NCBI RefSeq assembly: GCF_018070025.1
Contig: NZ_JAGPYQ010000001.1
Coordinates: forward strand, 806,001 to 870,000
DNA: 64,000 bases
From: Streptomyces liliiviolaceus
Lineage (GTDB): Bacteria; Actinomycetota; Actinomycetes; Streptomycetales; Streptomycetaceae
Direction: 5' to 3'
The translations under genes and the position numbers were made by a program. The notes under the pieces were generated by a model. That model was not told where the DNA came from and did no database searches. It was given only the letters and a program-made list of their open reading frames with translations. Below, piece after piece: positions 1 through 8,884 of the stretch. Position 1 is the first letter of the stretch, and the number at the start of each line of letters is the position of its first letter.

Positions 1-169
1 CGAACCCGGGGGCGAGGACGAGCCCGGAGGCGTCCTCGGACGTCCGGGCCTCCTCGGTGACCGCCCCGACGACGGCGATCCGCCCGTCCCGTATCCCCAC
101 GTCGGCGACGAAGGCGGGCCGCCCCGACCCGTCGACGACTCGCGCACCTCTGATCAGATGGTCAAGCAC
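1..169 (-). CDS. N-acyl-D-amino-acid deacylase-like amidohydrolase, N-terminal fragment
   Basis: First 56 codons of a leftward gene that leaves the window at its left edge. The reading frame from a GTG gives LDHLIRGARVVDG, then RPAFVADVGIRDGRIAVVG. That is the N-terminal beta-sandwich strand pattern of D-aminoacylases and related metal-dependent amidohydrolases; the metal-binding histidines would lie outside the window. The GTG at 169-167 is preceded by a purine-rich GAAGGGG on the coding strand, a plausible ribosome binding site. It may be co-transcribed with the luciferase-like gene upstream, although an interspersed repeat lies between them. The substrate cannot be deduced from this fragment. 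Confidence 0.7.
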   Translation of the reverse strand, partial: MLDHLIRGARVVDGSGRPAFVADVGIRDGRIAVVGAVTEEARTSEDASGLVLAPGF

Positions 170-190
170 GACAGCCCCTTCGTTTGTTTT

Positions 191-237
191 TTTGGGGGCG
201 CGGGGAACTGCGCGACCAGCCCCGACGGACCCGCACC
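191..237 (+). repeat. Interspersed GGGGCGCGGGGAACTGCGCG repeat, single forward copy
   Basis: One copy of the GC-rich repeat that recurs in intergenic gaps of this window (core GGGGCGCGGGGAACTGCGCG, then a CAGCCCC..GACCCGCAC tail). It sits between two leftward catabolic genes and contains no ORF of its own. Confidence 0.8.
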
Positions 238-249
238 CTCCGACGAACC

Positions 250-1368
250 TCAGACCGCCCCGCGGAATCGAGTGGTCCGGTGGACGGGGTCGGTATCGAT
301 CTTCGGAATCACGTGCTCCCCGATCAGCCGGATCGTCTGGAGCGTCTCCTCCTTGGGCACCCCCACCGGCAGCCCGAACGACAACTGATCGGCCCCGGCC
401 TGCTCCCACCGCTTGCACTGCGTGAGCACCTCGTCCGGGTCCCCGCAGATCAACAGCTCCTCGGCGATGAGCAGTTCGATGAACTCCTCGTTGTACTCCG
501 GCAGCGTCTCCGGCCAGACGGGGAAACCCTCGGGCCGCGGGAACGTGTCGTGGTAGCGGAAGACGAGCGAGGGCAGATAGTGCAGCCCGCCGCTCACGGC
601 GACCCGTACCGCCTCGTCGTGCGTGGGCGCGCAGACCGCCGTCGTCGTCACCATCACGTTGTCGTTGACGAAGTCCCCGACCGGCTCGGCCTCGACGACC
701 GCCGTCTTGTACTGCTCAAGGACCCACTCCATGTCGGAGACCTTCTGCACGCTGAACCCGAGCACCCCGAGCCCCTTGCGGGCGGCCATGGCGTACGAGG
801 GCGGCGACCCGGCGGCGTACCACATGGCGGGGTGCGACTTCCCGTACGGCTTCGGCAGGATCTTGCGCGGCGGGAGCTGCCAGTGCTTGCCCTGGAAGCC
901 GACGTACTCGTCCTGGAGCCACATCTTGGGGAACTCGGCGATGGTCTCTTCCCAGATCTCCTTGGTGTGGTTCATGTCGGTGATGCCGGGGAGGAAGCCG
1001 AGGATCTCGTGCGAGCCGGCCCCGCGTCCGCTGCCGAACTCGAAGCGGCCCTCGGTGAGATGGTCGAGCATGGCGACCTTCTCGGCGACCTTCACGGGGT
1101 GGTTGACCTGGGCGAGCGGGTTGAAGATGCCCGAGCCCAGGTGGATGCGTTCGGTGGCGTGCGCCAGATAGCCGAGGTAGACGTCGTTGGCGGAGAGGTG
1201 CGAGTACTCCTCCAGGAAGTGGTGCTCCGACGCCCAGGCGTACTTGAAGCCGGACTTGTCGGCCTGGATGACGTACTCGGTCTCCTCCATCAGCGCCTTG
1301 TGCTCCGCGAGCGGGTCGGTCTCGGCCCGCTTGCCCACGTATCCCTGTACAAAGAGCCCGAATTCCAA
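250..1368 (-). CDS. LLM-class flavin-dependent oxidoreductase (bacterial luciferase-like)
   Basis: 372 aa, full length for the luciferase-like monooxygenase family (TIM barrel, FMN or F420). It begins MEFGLFVQGY and has the family's EHHF motif near residue 50 (WASEHHFLEEYS) and GRFEFGSGRGAGSHE near 105-120, which fits the flavin phosphate-binding region. The only in-frame start is TTG at 1368, because a stop lies four codons upstream; a weak AGGGGA lies about 12 nt before it. A palindromic operator of the window-wide set lies 49 bp upstream, so the gene probably belongs to the acyl-CoA catabolic regulon. Its likely role is oxidation or monooxygenation of a pathway intermediate; the exact substrate is unknown. 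Confidence 0.85.
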   Translation of the reverse strand: MEFGLFVQGYVGKRAETDPLAEHKALMEETEYVIQADKSGFKYAWASEHHFLEEYSHLSANDVYLGYLAHATERIHLGSGIFNPLAQVNHPVKVAEKVAMLDHLTEGRFEFGSGRGAGSHEILGFLPGITDMNHTKEIWEETIAEFPKMWLQDEYVGFQGKHWQLPPRKILPKPYGKSHPAMWYAAGSPPSYAMAARKGLGVLGFSVQKVSDMEWVLEQYKTAVVEAEPVGDFVNDNVMVTTTAVCAPTHDEAVRVAVSGGLHYLPSLVFRYHDTFPRPEGFPVWPETLPEYNEEFIELLIAEELLICGDPDEVLTQCKRWEQAGADQLSFGLPVGVPKEETLQTIRLIGEHVIPKIDTDPVHRTTRFRGAV

Positions 1369-1417
1369 GGAGGTTCACCGTCCCCTGTGTCCGTCATCCG
1401 TCCGGCGAACGCCGAAC

Positions 1418-1432
1418 CTGACGCATCGTCAG
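1418..1432. promoter_or_regulatory. Regulon palindrome CTGACGCATCGTCAG
   Basis: Perfect 6+3+6 palindrome, followed by ATTG on the plus strand. It sits upstream of the leftward LLM oxidoreductase and is one of 13 such sites in the window. On the coding strand the sequence CAATCT, a possible -10, runs straight into the palindrome. Confidence 0.75.
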
Positions 1433-1532
1433 ATTGACCTGCCGCCGACTGTGGCACCGCACCCGTGAGGCGTCAATAGCTGATGGCCCGTCACATCCGG
1501 CCCGCCGCTCCCCGCCGCCGCTCACATCGCGC

Positions 1533-2351
1533 TCACATCGCGCTCACACCCGCCAGCCATCCGCCGTCGATCACGAAGGGCTGGCCGGTGATGTAGGAGG
1601 AGTCGTCGCAGGACAGGAAGAGGGCGAGCCGGGCCACCTCCTCGGCCCTGCCGATCCGGCCCATCGGGACGAGCTTGCGGTACAGCTTGGCGACGGCCGC
1701 CGAGGCCGCCTCCGCGGCCTCGGCCGAACGGGCGCCCCCCGATCCGGTGTCCGCCGTCGCCGGGTCCAGCAGGGCCGGATTGCTCATGGCGGTGTCGATC
1801 GCGCCGGGACAGACGGCGTTGACGCGGACCCCCTTCGGGGCCAGCTCCAGCGCGGCCACGCGCGTGAGGCCGACGATGGCGTGCTTGCTCGCGCTGTACG
1901 CGCCGACGTACGCCATGCCGGTGAGCCCGGTGTACGAGGCGGTGTTGACGATCGTCCCGCCGCCGGCCGCCTCGATCTCGGGGGCCAGGGCCTTGATGCC
2001 GAGGAAGACGCCGACCTGGTTGACGCGCACGATCTGCATGAACTCGTCGAGGGGGGTGTCGACGAGGGCGTTGAAGCGCAGGATGCCGGCGTTGTTGACG
2101 AGCCCGTCGACCTTCCCGTACGCCTCCTTCGCCAGCGCCACCGCGGCGGCCCAGTCGTCCTCCCGGCCGACATCCAGGTGTACGTACCGGGCGCGGGCCC
2201 CCAGTTCCTTGGCGAGGGTCTCCCCCTGCTCGTCGAGCACATCGGCGACGACGACCGAGGCGCCCTCCTCGACGAAGAGCCGGGCCTCCTGCTCCCCCTG
2301 CCCCCGAGCCGCCCCGGTGACGACGACGACCCGTCCGTCCAACTTGCCCAT
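1533..2351 (-). CDS. NAD-dependent short-chain dehydrogenase/reductase
   Basis: 272 aa classical SDR starting MGKLDGRVVVVTGAARGQG. The Rossmann motif TGAARGQG is at 12-19, an acidic residue at 37 (VVADV) suggests NAD preference, NNAG is at 86-89, and the catalytic residues are S139, Y152 and K156 (SYTG..YSASK). An Ala-rich insert near 200-225 (DTGSGGARSAEAAEAAS) extends the substrate-loop region. The longer upstream ORF is discounted because AGGAG precedes the ATG at 2351 at ideal spacing. It lies downstream of the second LLM gene in the same direction, so it probably oxidises or reduces a hydroxyacyl or alcohol intermediate of the same catabolic pathway. Confidence 0.88.
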   Translation of the reverse strand: MGKLDGRVVVVTGAARGQGEQEARLFVEEGASVVVADVLDEQGETLAKELGARARYVHLDVGREDDWAAAVALAKEAYGKVDGLVNNAGILRFNALVDTPLDEFMQIVRVNQVGVFLGIKALAPEIEAAGGGTIVNTASYTGLTGMAYVGAYSASKHAIVGLTRVAALELAPKGVRVNAVCPGAIDTAMSNPALLDPATADTGSGGARSAEAAEAASAAVAKLYRKLVPMGRIGRAEEVARLALFLSCDDSSYITGQPFVIDGGWLAGVSAM

Positions 2352-2450
2352 GATCACTCCTAAGCCGATGGGCGCCCTGTCAGGGGCGCGGGGCTGTGAC
2401 ATGTGCGGCTCCGCCGCGTGGGCGCGGCCGGCCACGACGCACCCGCGGCC

Positions 2451-2474
2451 GGGTACGGGTACGGGTACGGGTAC
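2451..2474. repeat. Tandem hexamer GGGTAC x4
   Basis: Four perfect GGGTAC units in the 130-bp gap between the SDR and the second LLM gene. No function is evident; it is a candidate polymorphic microsatellite. Confidence 0.9.
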
Positions 2475-2480
2475 GGCCGC

Positions 2481-3422
2481 CTACCCGAGCAGCGGGCCGA
2501 CCCCCGACCCGAACGCCGCGATCTGATCTGTCAGTTCGGCCCGGCTCCGAGACCGGAACCGCACCTGGATCTGATGCACCCCCATCGCCGCGTACGCCCG
2601 CAGCGACTCGGCGATCTCCTCGGCGGAGCCGGAGACCGTCCGGCGGCCCACGGCCCACGAGGGCCGCCCCACGTACAGCGGCTCGGTGATGGCGCCGACG
2701 GTGAGCGGCCGGGTCACCCCCGCCTCCTCCCGCAACCGCCCGAGCCGGGCGATCTGCTCGGGCAGCCGCTCCCGCGGATCGCCCTGCGGCAGCCACCCGT
2801 CCCCCCGGACCGCGGCCCGCCGCACGGCCGCGGGCGAGGACCCGCCGACCCACACGGGTACGTGTTCCTGCGCGGGCCGGGGCAGCTGGCCGAGCCCCTC
2901 GAAGTCGTACAGCTTCCCGTGGTGGGAGGGATATTCGTCCGGGCCGAGCGCGGCCCGCAGCGCGTCGATGCACTCGTCGAGGACCGCCCCGCGCCGCTCG
3001 AAGTCCACCCCCAGCGCCTCGAACTCCTCCTGTACGTGACCTGCGCCGACCCCGAGGATCAGCCGGCCGCCGCTGAGGTGGTCGAGGGTCGCGTACTGCT
3101 TGGCGGTGGCGAGGGGGTGCCGCAGGCCGACGACGGCGACGTGGCTGAGCAGCCGTACGTGCTCGGTGACCCCCGCCAGGAAGGCGAGGGTGGCGACCGG
3201 GTCGTACCAGACCGTGCTCATCGCGGCGGCGAGGCGGCGCGGGACGGCGACGTGGTCGCAGCTCGCGAGGTACGCGAAGCCGGACACGTCGGCGGCCCGG
3301 GCGATCTCCACGAGATCGCCCGGGCCGGCGTCGGCCTCCCACGCCTCGGCGTAGAGGGTGCTCTGCGACTGGACCGGGAGCTGCATCCCGTACTCCAGTC
3401 GCCCTTCGGGGAGGTTCTGCAT
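2481..3422 (-). CDS. LLM-class F420-dependent oxidoreductase
   Basis: 313 aa luciferase-like protein of the shorter, F420-type group: MQLPVQSQST near the start, ASCDHVAVP near residue 55, GGRLILGVGAGHVQEEFEALG near 118-138, and VWVGGSSPAAVRRAA near 190, which resembles the F420 phosphate-binding loop. It starts with ATG at 3422; no strong ribosome binding site is visible. Two copies of the regulon palindrome lie 16 and 59 bp upstream. It is followed in the same direction by the SDR, so the pair may act consecutively. The substrate is unknown. Confidence 0.85.
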   Translation of the reverse strand: MQNLPEGRLEYGMQLPVQSQSTLYAEAWEADAGPGDLVEIARAADVSGFAYLASCDHVAVPRRLAAAMSTVWYDPVATLAFLAGVTEHVRLLSHVAVVGLRHPLATAKQYATLDHLSGGRLILGVGAGHVQEEFEALGVDFERRGAVLDECIDALRAALGPDEYPSHHGKLYDFEGLGQLPRPAQEHVPVWVGGSSPAAVRRAAVRGDGWLPQGDPRERLPEQIARLGRLREEAGVTRPLTVGAITEPLYVGRPSWAVGRRTVSGSAEEIAESLRAYAAMGVHQIQVRFRSRSRAELTDQIAAFGSGVGPLLG

Positions 3423-3438
3423 GGGCGGCGCCCCCTAT

Positions 3439-3453
3439 CTGACGGGCCGTCAT
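3439..3453. promoter_or_regulatory. Regulon palindrome CTGACGGGCCGTCAT
   Basis: Matches CTGACGnnnCGTCAG at 11 of 12 fixed positions. It lies 16 bp before the start codon of the leftward F420-type LLM gene; identical in sequence to the site at 28705. Confidence 0.75.
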
Positions 3454-3481
3454 ATTGATGGGCCGACACCCATCGTCATAG

Positions 3482-3496
3482 CTGACGGATCGTCAG
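3482..3496. promoter_or_regulatory. Regulon palindrome CTGACGGATCGTCAG
   Basis: Perfect palindrome, centred 43 bp from the preceding site. The pair lies between the leftward LLM gene and the downstream end of the methyltransferase gene, so it can only serve the LLM gene. Confidence 0.78.
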
Positions 3497-3659
3497 ACAA
3501 GGTATGTGCGGGGACTCGTCGCCCTGACGGGCCCGCCCGCGATCAGAACGCGCTCGGGACCCGGGCATCGGGCGGCAGCGCGCCGGTGGCACCGCCCAGG
3601 GCCGGCCGCCCGATCGCCGTCACCGGTGTGGAGATCGAGACCCGCCTCCGAGCCCGCTC

Positions 3660-4316
3660 TCAGGGGCGACGACGCGCGAGGATGATCCCGCCCAGCCTGC
3701 TCTCGGCCGAGGTGAGCGTCTTGTGCGTCTCGACGTCGAAGCCGGCTTGATCGAGCCACGCGATCGTCCGGTCGTGCTGTCGGCGGTGAACACGGACCTT
3801 CATCGGGTGCCCGCCGTAGCCCTCGGTCTTCAGATGCGACGTGTCTCCGAGGTGGAAGCTGAGCAGCAGGGGCCCACCGGGCTGGAGCACTCGGTGGAAG
3901 TGCGCGAGTACGGAGCCGATCTCGCTGTCGGGGATGTGGATCAGCGAGTACCAGGCGACCAGACCGGCGGCCGAGGCGTCGGCCAGGGCGAGGTCCGTCA
4001 TGGAGCCGAGCTCGAAGCGCACCCCGGGGTGGTCGCGACGGGCCACCTCGATCATTCCGGGTGACAGATCGATGCCGAACACGTCCAGGCCCAGCTCTCG
4101 CAGGTGGCCCGTGATCCTGCCCGTCCCGCACCCCACGTCCGCGACCGGCCCGCCGCCCCGGGCACCCACCAGGTCCGCGAACCCGGCCAGGACCTCGCGT
4201 TCTTCGGGTGCTTCGTCCAAGATGTGTCGCGTCAGTTCCCTGTAACTTGCCGCGACGGTGTCGTAGGACGTCCGTGTGTCCGCCAGCCAGTCATCTGCGT
4301 CGAGTCCCATTTCCAT
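3660..4316 (-). CDS. Class I SAM-dependent methyltransferase
   Basis: About 218 aa. The glycine-rich motif I, VADVGCGTGRITGHL, lies near residue 60. It is followed by an acidic FGIDLSPGMIEVARR strand (motif Post-I) and LQPGGPLLLSFH (motif III). This is the usual layout of Streptomyces class I methyltransferases of unknown substrate. The start is uncertain: in-frame ATGs exist at 4346, 4316 and 4310, none with a clear ribosome binding site. I chose MEMGLDADDW because family-like sequence begins there. It has no regulon palindrome of its own and may be unrelated to the flanking catabolic genes. Confidence 0.82.
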   Translation of the reverse strand: MEMGLDADDWLADTRTSYDTVAASYRELTRHILDEAPEEREVLAGFADLVGARGGGPVADVGCGTGRITGHLRELGLDVFGIDLSPGMIEVARRDHPGVRFELGSMTDLALADASAAGLVAWYSLIHIPDSEIGSVLAHFHRVLQPGGPLLLSFHLGDTSHLKTEGYGGHPMKVRVHRRQHDRTIAWLDQAGFDVETHKTLTSAESRLGGIILARRRP

Positions 4317-4443
4317 CGGCCGCAGGGTACACAGATCATCGGTCATCGCTCGGCGTGACGGCCGGATCGGCCGGAATGCGCCGCACCGCGCGGGTGCGCG
4401 GTGCTGTTCGGCGCAGGCGTCGGCGTCCGGACGTCGGGTCCGT

Positions 4444-5673
4444 TCACCTCTGTTTCGCCGACGCCCAGAGTCCGTCCGCCGTCAGCCCCAGCAGTTCGAT
4501 CGCGTTGCGGCGGACGATCCGGTCCACGACGTCCGCGTCCAGGTGGCCCATCTGGGCCTCGCCGACCTGGCGGGACTCGGGCCAGGTGGAGTCGGAGTGG
4601 GGGTAGTCGGTCTCGTAGAGGACGTTGCCGACGCCGATGGCGTCCAGGTTCTTCAGGCCGAAGGCGTCGTCGAAGAAGCAGCCGTAGACGTGCTCGGTGA
4701 AGAGTTCGGACGGCGGGCGGTGGACCTTGTCCGCGACGCCGCCCCAGGCGCGGTTCTCCTCCCACACCACGTCGGCGCGTTCGAGAATGTAGGGGATCCA
4801 GCCGATCTGCCCCTCCGCGTACATGACCTTCAGATTCGGGAAGCGCTCGAACTTGCCGCTCATCAGCCAGTCGACCATCGAGAAGCAGCAGTTGGCGAAG
4901 GTGATGGTGGAGCCGACGGCGGGCGGCGCGTCGGCGGAGGTGGAGGGCATCCGGCTGCTCGACCCGATGTGCATGGCGATGACCGTGCCGGTCTCGTCGC
5001 AGGCGGCGAGGAACGGATCCCACTCGTCCGTATGAACGGAGGGCAGTCCGAGGTGCGGAGGTATCTCGGAGAAGGCGACGGCCCGCACTCCGCGGGAGGC
5101 GTTGCGCCGCACCTCCTGGGCGGCGAGGTGCGGGTCCCACAGAGGGATGAGCGTGAGCGGTATCAGCCGCCCCCGCGCCTCGGGCCCGCACCACTCCTCG
5201 ACCATCCAGTCGTTGTAGGCCCGCACCGAGAGCAGCGCCAGCTCGCGGTCGGCGGCCTCGGTGAACGTCTGGCCGCAGAACCGGGGGAAGGTCGGGAAGC
5301 AGAGCGCGGACTGCACATGGTTGACGTCCATGTCGGCGAGGCGCTGCGGGACGTCGTACGAGCCCGGCCGCATCTGCTCGTACGTGATGATCTCCAGCTT
5401 GATCTCGTCCCTGTCGTAGCCGACGGCGGTGTCGAGCCGGGTGAGCGGGCGGTGCAGGTCCTCGTAGACCCACCAGTCGCCGATCGGCCCGTCGTCGCCG
5501 GGGCCGCCCATGACGGGGGCGAACTTCCCGCCCAGGAAGGTCATTTCCTTCAACGGGGCGCGTACGACGCGCGGCCCGGTGTCCTGGTACTTCGACGGGA
5601 GCCGGTCCCGCCAGACGTTGGGGGGCTCCACCGTGTGGTCGTCCACCGAGATGATCTTCGGGAAGGTCTCCAT
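4444..5673 (-). CDS. Amidohydrolase family protein (COG2159-type)
   Basis: 409 aa metal-dependent hydrolase/decarboxylase-like protein. It begins METFPKIISVDDHTVEPPNVW, a variant of the DxHxxE entrance motif, and contains IAMHIGSSS (metal histidine), LKVMYAEGQIGWIPY and LYETDYPHSDSTWP near the C-terminus (metal-binding Asp). Such proteins are common beside steroid and other acyl-CoA catabolic genes in actinobacteria. A promoter with CTGACG (-35), a 17-bp spacer and TACCGT (-10) ends about 7 nt before the ATG, and no Shine-Dalgarno sequence is present, so the mRNA is probably leaderless. The C-terminal fragment at the right end of the window is a paralogue. Confidence 0.85.
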   Translation of the reverse strand: METFPKIISVDDHTVEPPNVWRDRLPSKYQDTGPRVVRAPLKEMTFLGGKFAPVMGGPGDDGPIGDWWVYEDLHRPLTRLDTAVGYDRDEIKLEIITYEQMRPGSYDVPQRLADMDVNHVQSALCFPTFPRFCGQTFTEAADRELALLSVRAYNDWMVEEWCGPEARGRLIPLTLIPLWDPHLAAQEVRRNASRGVRAVAFSEIPPHLGLPSVHTDEWDPFLAACDETGTVIAMHIGSSSRMPSTSADAPPAVGSTITFANCCFSMVDWLMSGKFERFPNLKVMYAEGQIGWIPYILERADVVWEENRAWGGVADKVHRPPSELFTEHVYGCFFDDAFGLKNLDAIGVGNVLYETDYPHSDSTWPESRQVGEAQMGHLDADVVDRIVRRNAIELLGLTADGLWASAKQR

Positions 5674-5680
5674 GCGTTGT

Positions 5681-5709
5681 ACGGTAACGCTGATCTGACG
5701 ATCCGTCAG
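5681..5709 (-). promoter_or_regulatory. Leaderless promoter with operator on its -35
   Basis: On the minus strand CTGACG (5709-5704), a 17-bp spacer and TACCGT (5686-5681) form a good sigma-70-type promoter. Transcription would begin at or next to the ATG at 5673. The -35 is the first half of the perfect palindrome CTGACGGATCGTCAG (5709-5695), so a bound regulator would block RNA polymerase. Confidence 0.72.
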
Positions 5710-5897
5710 CTACTGGGGAGCGGTCTCCGGAATGCGGGGACCGCCCCGCGGGGTTGCGACTACGGAGTGTGGGCCCTGTGAGGGGATGCGTGAACTTGGC
5801 ATGGCGGCCTGTGATCGGTGTCTCCCACGGCTGACGCATCCGCCATGAACAAGGCAAACTGGCCTGGTTGTCATGACGGTTCGGCAGGGGGACAGCG

Positions 5898-8852
5898 ATG
5901 GACGGTGTACCGCGAGTACCGGAGCAGTGGGTTCCCGAGGAATCGGTGGCCCTGCGCTTCAGTGTGCTCGGACCGGTGCGCGCCTGGCGGGGGGCACAGG
6001 CGCTGCCCACGGGGTCCCCGCAGCAACGCGCCCTGCTGGCCGCCCTGCTGCTCCGTGAGGGCCGCACGGCGACGTCCGGCGAGCTGATCGACGCCCTGTG
6101 GGGCGACGACCCGCCGTCCCAGGCGCTGGCCGCCGTGCGCACGTACGCCTCGCGACTGCGCAAGATCCTCTCCCCCGGCGTCCTCGTCAGCGAGTCCGGC
6201 GGGTACGCGATCCGGCTCACCGACGCCTCCGGCGGCGGCGCCACCCTCGACCTCGCCCTGGCCCAGGAACTGGCGGCCGACGCGGAGAAGGCGAAGAGCA
6301 GGGGCGATCTGTGCCATGCGCGCGCCCTGCTGAACAAGACGCTGAGCCTGTGGGACGGGGAGGTGCTGGCGAGCGTCCCGGGCCCGTACGCGGAGACCCA
6401 GCGCACCCGGCTGCAGGAGTGGAAGCTCCAGCTCACCGAGTCCCGCCTCGACATGGACCTCGAACAGGGCTGTCACGCCGAGGCCGTCTCCGAACTCACC
6501 GCGCTCACCGCCGCCCAGCCCCTGCGGGAGCGGCTGCGCGGACTGCTGATGCTGGCGCTGTACCGCTCGGGCCGGCAGGCCGAGGCCCTGGCCGCGTACG
6601 CCGACACCCGGCGGCTGCTCGCCGACGAACTGGGCGTGGACCCGAGCCCCGAACTCCAGGAGCTCCAGCAGCGCATCCTCCAGGCCGACCCCGGCCTCGC
6701 CGAACCCTCGGCCCCGCTGGCCCCGGAGACCGCCGCCGCCCCGGTGCGCCCCGCCCAACTGCCCGCGACCGTCCCGGACTTCACCGGACGCACGTCCTTC
6801 GTCTCCGAGCTGTGCGACGTCCTCGCGAGCGCCGAGGGCCGCGTGATGGCCGTCTCCGCGCTGGCCGGCATCGGCGGCGTCGGCAAGACGACACTCGCCG
6901 TCCACGTCGCCCACCAGTCCCGCGTCGCCTTCCCGGACGGCCAGCTGTACGTGGACCTGCAGGGCGCGGGTGCGCGGGCCGCGGCGCCGGAGGCCGTACT
7001 GGGCGCCTTCCTGCGCGCGCTCGGCACCCCGGACTCGTCCATTCCGGACACCCTGGAGGAACGGGCGGCCCTCTACCGCTCGGTGCTGGACGGCCGCCGC
7101 GTCCTGGTCCTCCTCGACAACGCCCGGGACGCGGCCCAGGTCCGCCCCCTGCTGCCCGGCACCGAGGGCTGCGCCGCGCTGGTCACCTCGCGGGTGCGGA
7201 TGGTCGACCTCGCCGGTGCGCACCTGGTCGACCTCGACGTGATGTCGCCGGAGGAGGCCCTCCAGCTCTTCACGAAGATCGTCGGCACCGAGCGGGTGGA
7301 GTCGGAACGCCAGTCCGCGCTCGACGTCGTGGCGGCCTGCGGCTTCCTGCCGCTCGCCATCCGGATCGCCGCCTCCCGGCTGGCCGCCCGCCGCACCTGG
7401 ACCGTCTCGGTCCTCGCGGCGAAACTCGCGGACGAACGGCGACGCCTGGACGAACTGCAGGCCGGCGACCTGGCCGTGAAGGCCACCTTCGAACTGGGCT
7501 ACGGGCAGCTGGAGTCCGCCCAGGCCCGCGCCTTCCGGCTGCTGGGCCTCGCGGACGGCCCCGACATGTCCCTCGCCGCCGCGGCCGCGGTCCTCGACCT
7601 GCCCCTCGACGACACCGAGGAACTCCTCGAATCCCTCGTCGACACCTCGCTGCTGGAATCGGCGGCGCCCGGCCGCTACCGCTACCACGACCTCGTACGG
7701 CTCTACGCGCGTGCGTGCGCCGAACGCGACGAACAACCGCCGGGCGAACGGGCCGCCGCGATGTCGCGTCTGCTCGACTTCTACCTCTCCACGGCCGCGC
7801 GCGTGTACGCCATCGAGCGCCCCGGCGACCGCCTGGTGGACCATCTGGAGACGACGCAGTACCCGGGCCTGACCTTCTCCGGAGGCAGCGCCGCGCTCGA
7901 CTGGCTCTACACGGAGGCCGCACCGCTGCTGGCGTGCGTACGGCAGTCGGCGGGGACGGAGTTCCTGCGGCGGGCGGTGGATCTGTTGTGGGCCGCCAAG
8001 GATCTCACCGAGTCGGGGGCGAACTCGCACCAGTACGAGACCACGGCCCGGGCGATGTGCGACGCCACGCGGACCGCGGGGGACGAGCGGGCGGAAGGGA
8101 GGGCCAGGACGATCCTCACCGACGTCCTCCTGGTCTCCGGCCGCATCCAGCAGGCGGAGGACGAGGCCCAGCGCGCCATGGCGCTCGCGGGTGCCGCGCA
8201 GGACGCCACCGCGATCAGCTGGGTCGCCAACAACCGGGGCCTCATCTGCCTGCACCAGAGCCGGCACGCGGACGGCAAGGAGTTCTTCGATCAGGCCATA
8301 GAGCTTCTGCGGGCCGCCGACAACCGGCCGTTCGAAGCGACCAGCCTCTGCAATCTCTCGCGCGCCCACCTCGGCATGGGCAACGTCACCAAGGCCGTGG
8401 AGATCGCACAGCGCGGTGTCTCGATCCATGCCGAATTCGGCCGGACGGTACGCCTCGCCAACGGCCACTACGCGGTGGGGATCGCTCTGCACATGGCCGG
8501 GCGGCACTCCGAGGCGCTCGGCCACTTCTCCGAAGCCCTGGGCATCCTCGGGGACCACCGGCAGCGGCTCTGGGAGGGGACGACCCACTTCCGTATCGCC
8601 GAGGTCCATCTGGCCGCCCACCGTCCCGCGCCGGCGGCGCAACATGCCGAACAGGCGCTCGCACTCAGGTGCATCGGCGGCGACCGTATGCGGGGCAACG
8701 TCCTGACGCTGCTGGGGCGGGCCCTGTCGGTCCTGGGACAGGTGGACCGGGCCACGGCCTGCTGGAGAGAGGCCCTCAACCTCTACGAGCATTGTGGCGC
8801 CGAGGAGGCCGCCGAGGTGCGCGCCCTGCTCACACCCGCCGCCGCTGCGTGA
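5898..8852 (+). CDS. afsR: AfsR, SARP-type global transcriptional activator with NB-ARC ATPase and TPR domains
   Basis: 984 aa, close to the 993 aa of Streptomyces coelicolor AfsR. In order: an OmpR-type winged helix at about 20-105 (LRFSVLGPVRAWRG..), a bacterial transcriptional activation domain at about 110-262, an NB-ARC ATPase with P-loop GIGGVGKTT at 324-332, and C-terminal TPR-like repeats from about 690. In S. coelicolor AfsR is phosphorylated by AfsK and activates afsS. Both partners are here: an afsS-like gene starts 216 bp downstream and afsK lies 13.5 kb away. GGGGGA precedes the ATG by 6 nt. The N-terminus MDGVPRVPEQ and the neighbourhood support orthology rather than a pathway-specific SARP. 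Confidence 0.92.
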   Translation: MDGVPRVPEQWVPEESVALRFSVLGPVRAWRGAQALPTGSPQQRALLAALLLREGRTATSGELIDALWGDDPPSQALAAVRTYASRLRKILSPGVLVSESGGYAIRLTDASGGGATLDLALAQELAADAEKAKSRGDLCHARALLNKTLSLWDGEVLASVPGPYAETQRTRLQEWKLQLTESRLDMDLEQGCHAEAVSELTALTAAQPLRERLRGLLMLALYRSGRQAEALAAYADTRRLLADELGVDPSPELQELQQRILQADPGLAEPSAPLAPETAAAPVRPAQLPATVPDFTGRTSFVSELCDVLASAEGRVMAVSALAGIGGVGKTTLAVHVAHQSRVAFPDGQLYVDLQGAGARAAAPEAVLGAFLRALGTPDSSIPDTLEERAALYRSVLDGRRVLVLLDNARDAAQVRPLLPGTEGCAALVTSRVRMVDLAGAHLVDLDVMSPEEALQLFTKIVGTERVESERQSALDVVAACGFLPLAIRIAASRLAARRTWTVSVLAAKLADERRRLDELQAGDLAVKATFELGYGQLESAQARAFRLLGLADGPDMSLAAAAAVLDLPLDDTEELLESLVDTSLLESAAPGRYRYHDLVRLYARACAERDEQPPGERAAAMSRLLDFYLSTAARVYAIERPGDRLVDHLETTQYPGLTFSGGSAALDWLYTEAAPLLACVRQSAGTEFLRRAVDLLWAAKDLTESGANSHQYETTARAMCDATRTAGDERAEGRARTILTDVLLVSGRIQQAEDEAQRAMALAGAAQDATAISWVANNRGLICLHQSRHADGKEFFDQAIELLRAADNRPFEATSLCNLSRAHLGMGNVTKAVEIAQRGVSIHAEFGRTVRLANGHYAVGIALHMAGRHSEALGHFSEALGILGDHRQRLWEGTTHFRIAEVHLAAHRPAPAAQHAEQALALRCIGGDRMRGNVLTLLGRALSVLGQVDRATACWREALNLYEHCGAEEAAEVRALLTPAAAA

Positions 8853-8884
8853 TCGACGGACCGCCCACCAGGGCGGATGCAGAC

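Noticed and set aside
1365..1378. AAGGAGG on the plus strand near 1368
   Set aside because: Looks like a ribosome site for a rightward gene, but no plausible rightward ORF follows; it is the complement of the LLM gene start.
4343..6454. 703-aa leftward ORF crossing the amidohydrolase and afsR start
   Set aside because: Out of frame with the amidohydrolase and antisense to afsR; Arg/Pro/Ala-rich shadow composition.
5871..8792. 973-aa ORF opposite afsR
   Set aside because: Antisense shadow created by GC3 bias; composition is typical of reversed coding DNA and afsR on the other strand has complete domains.
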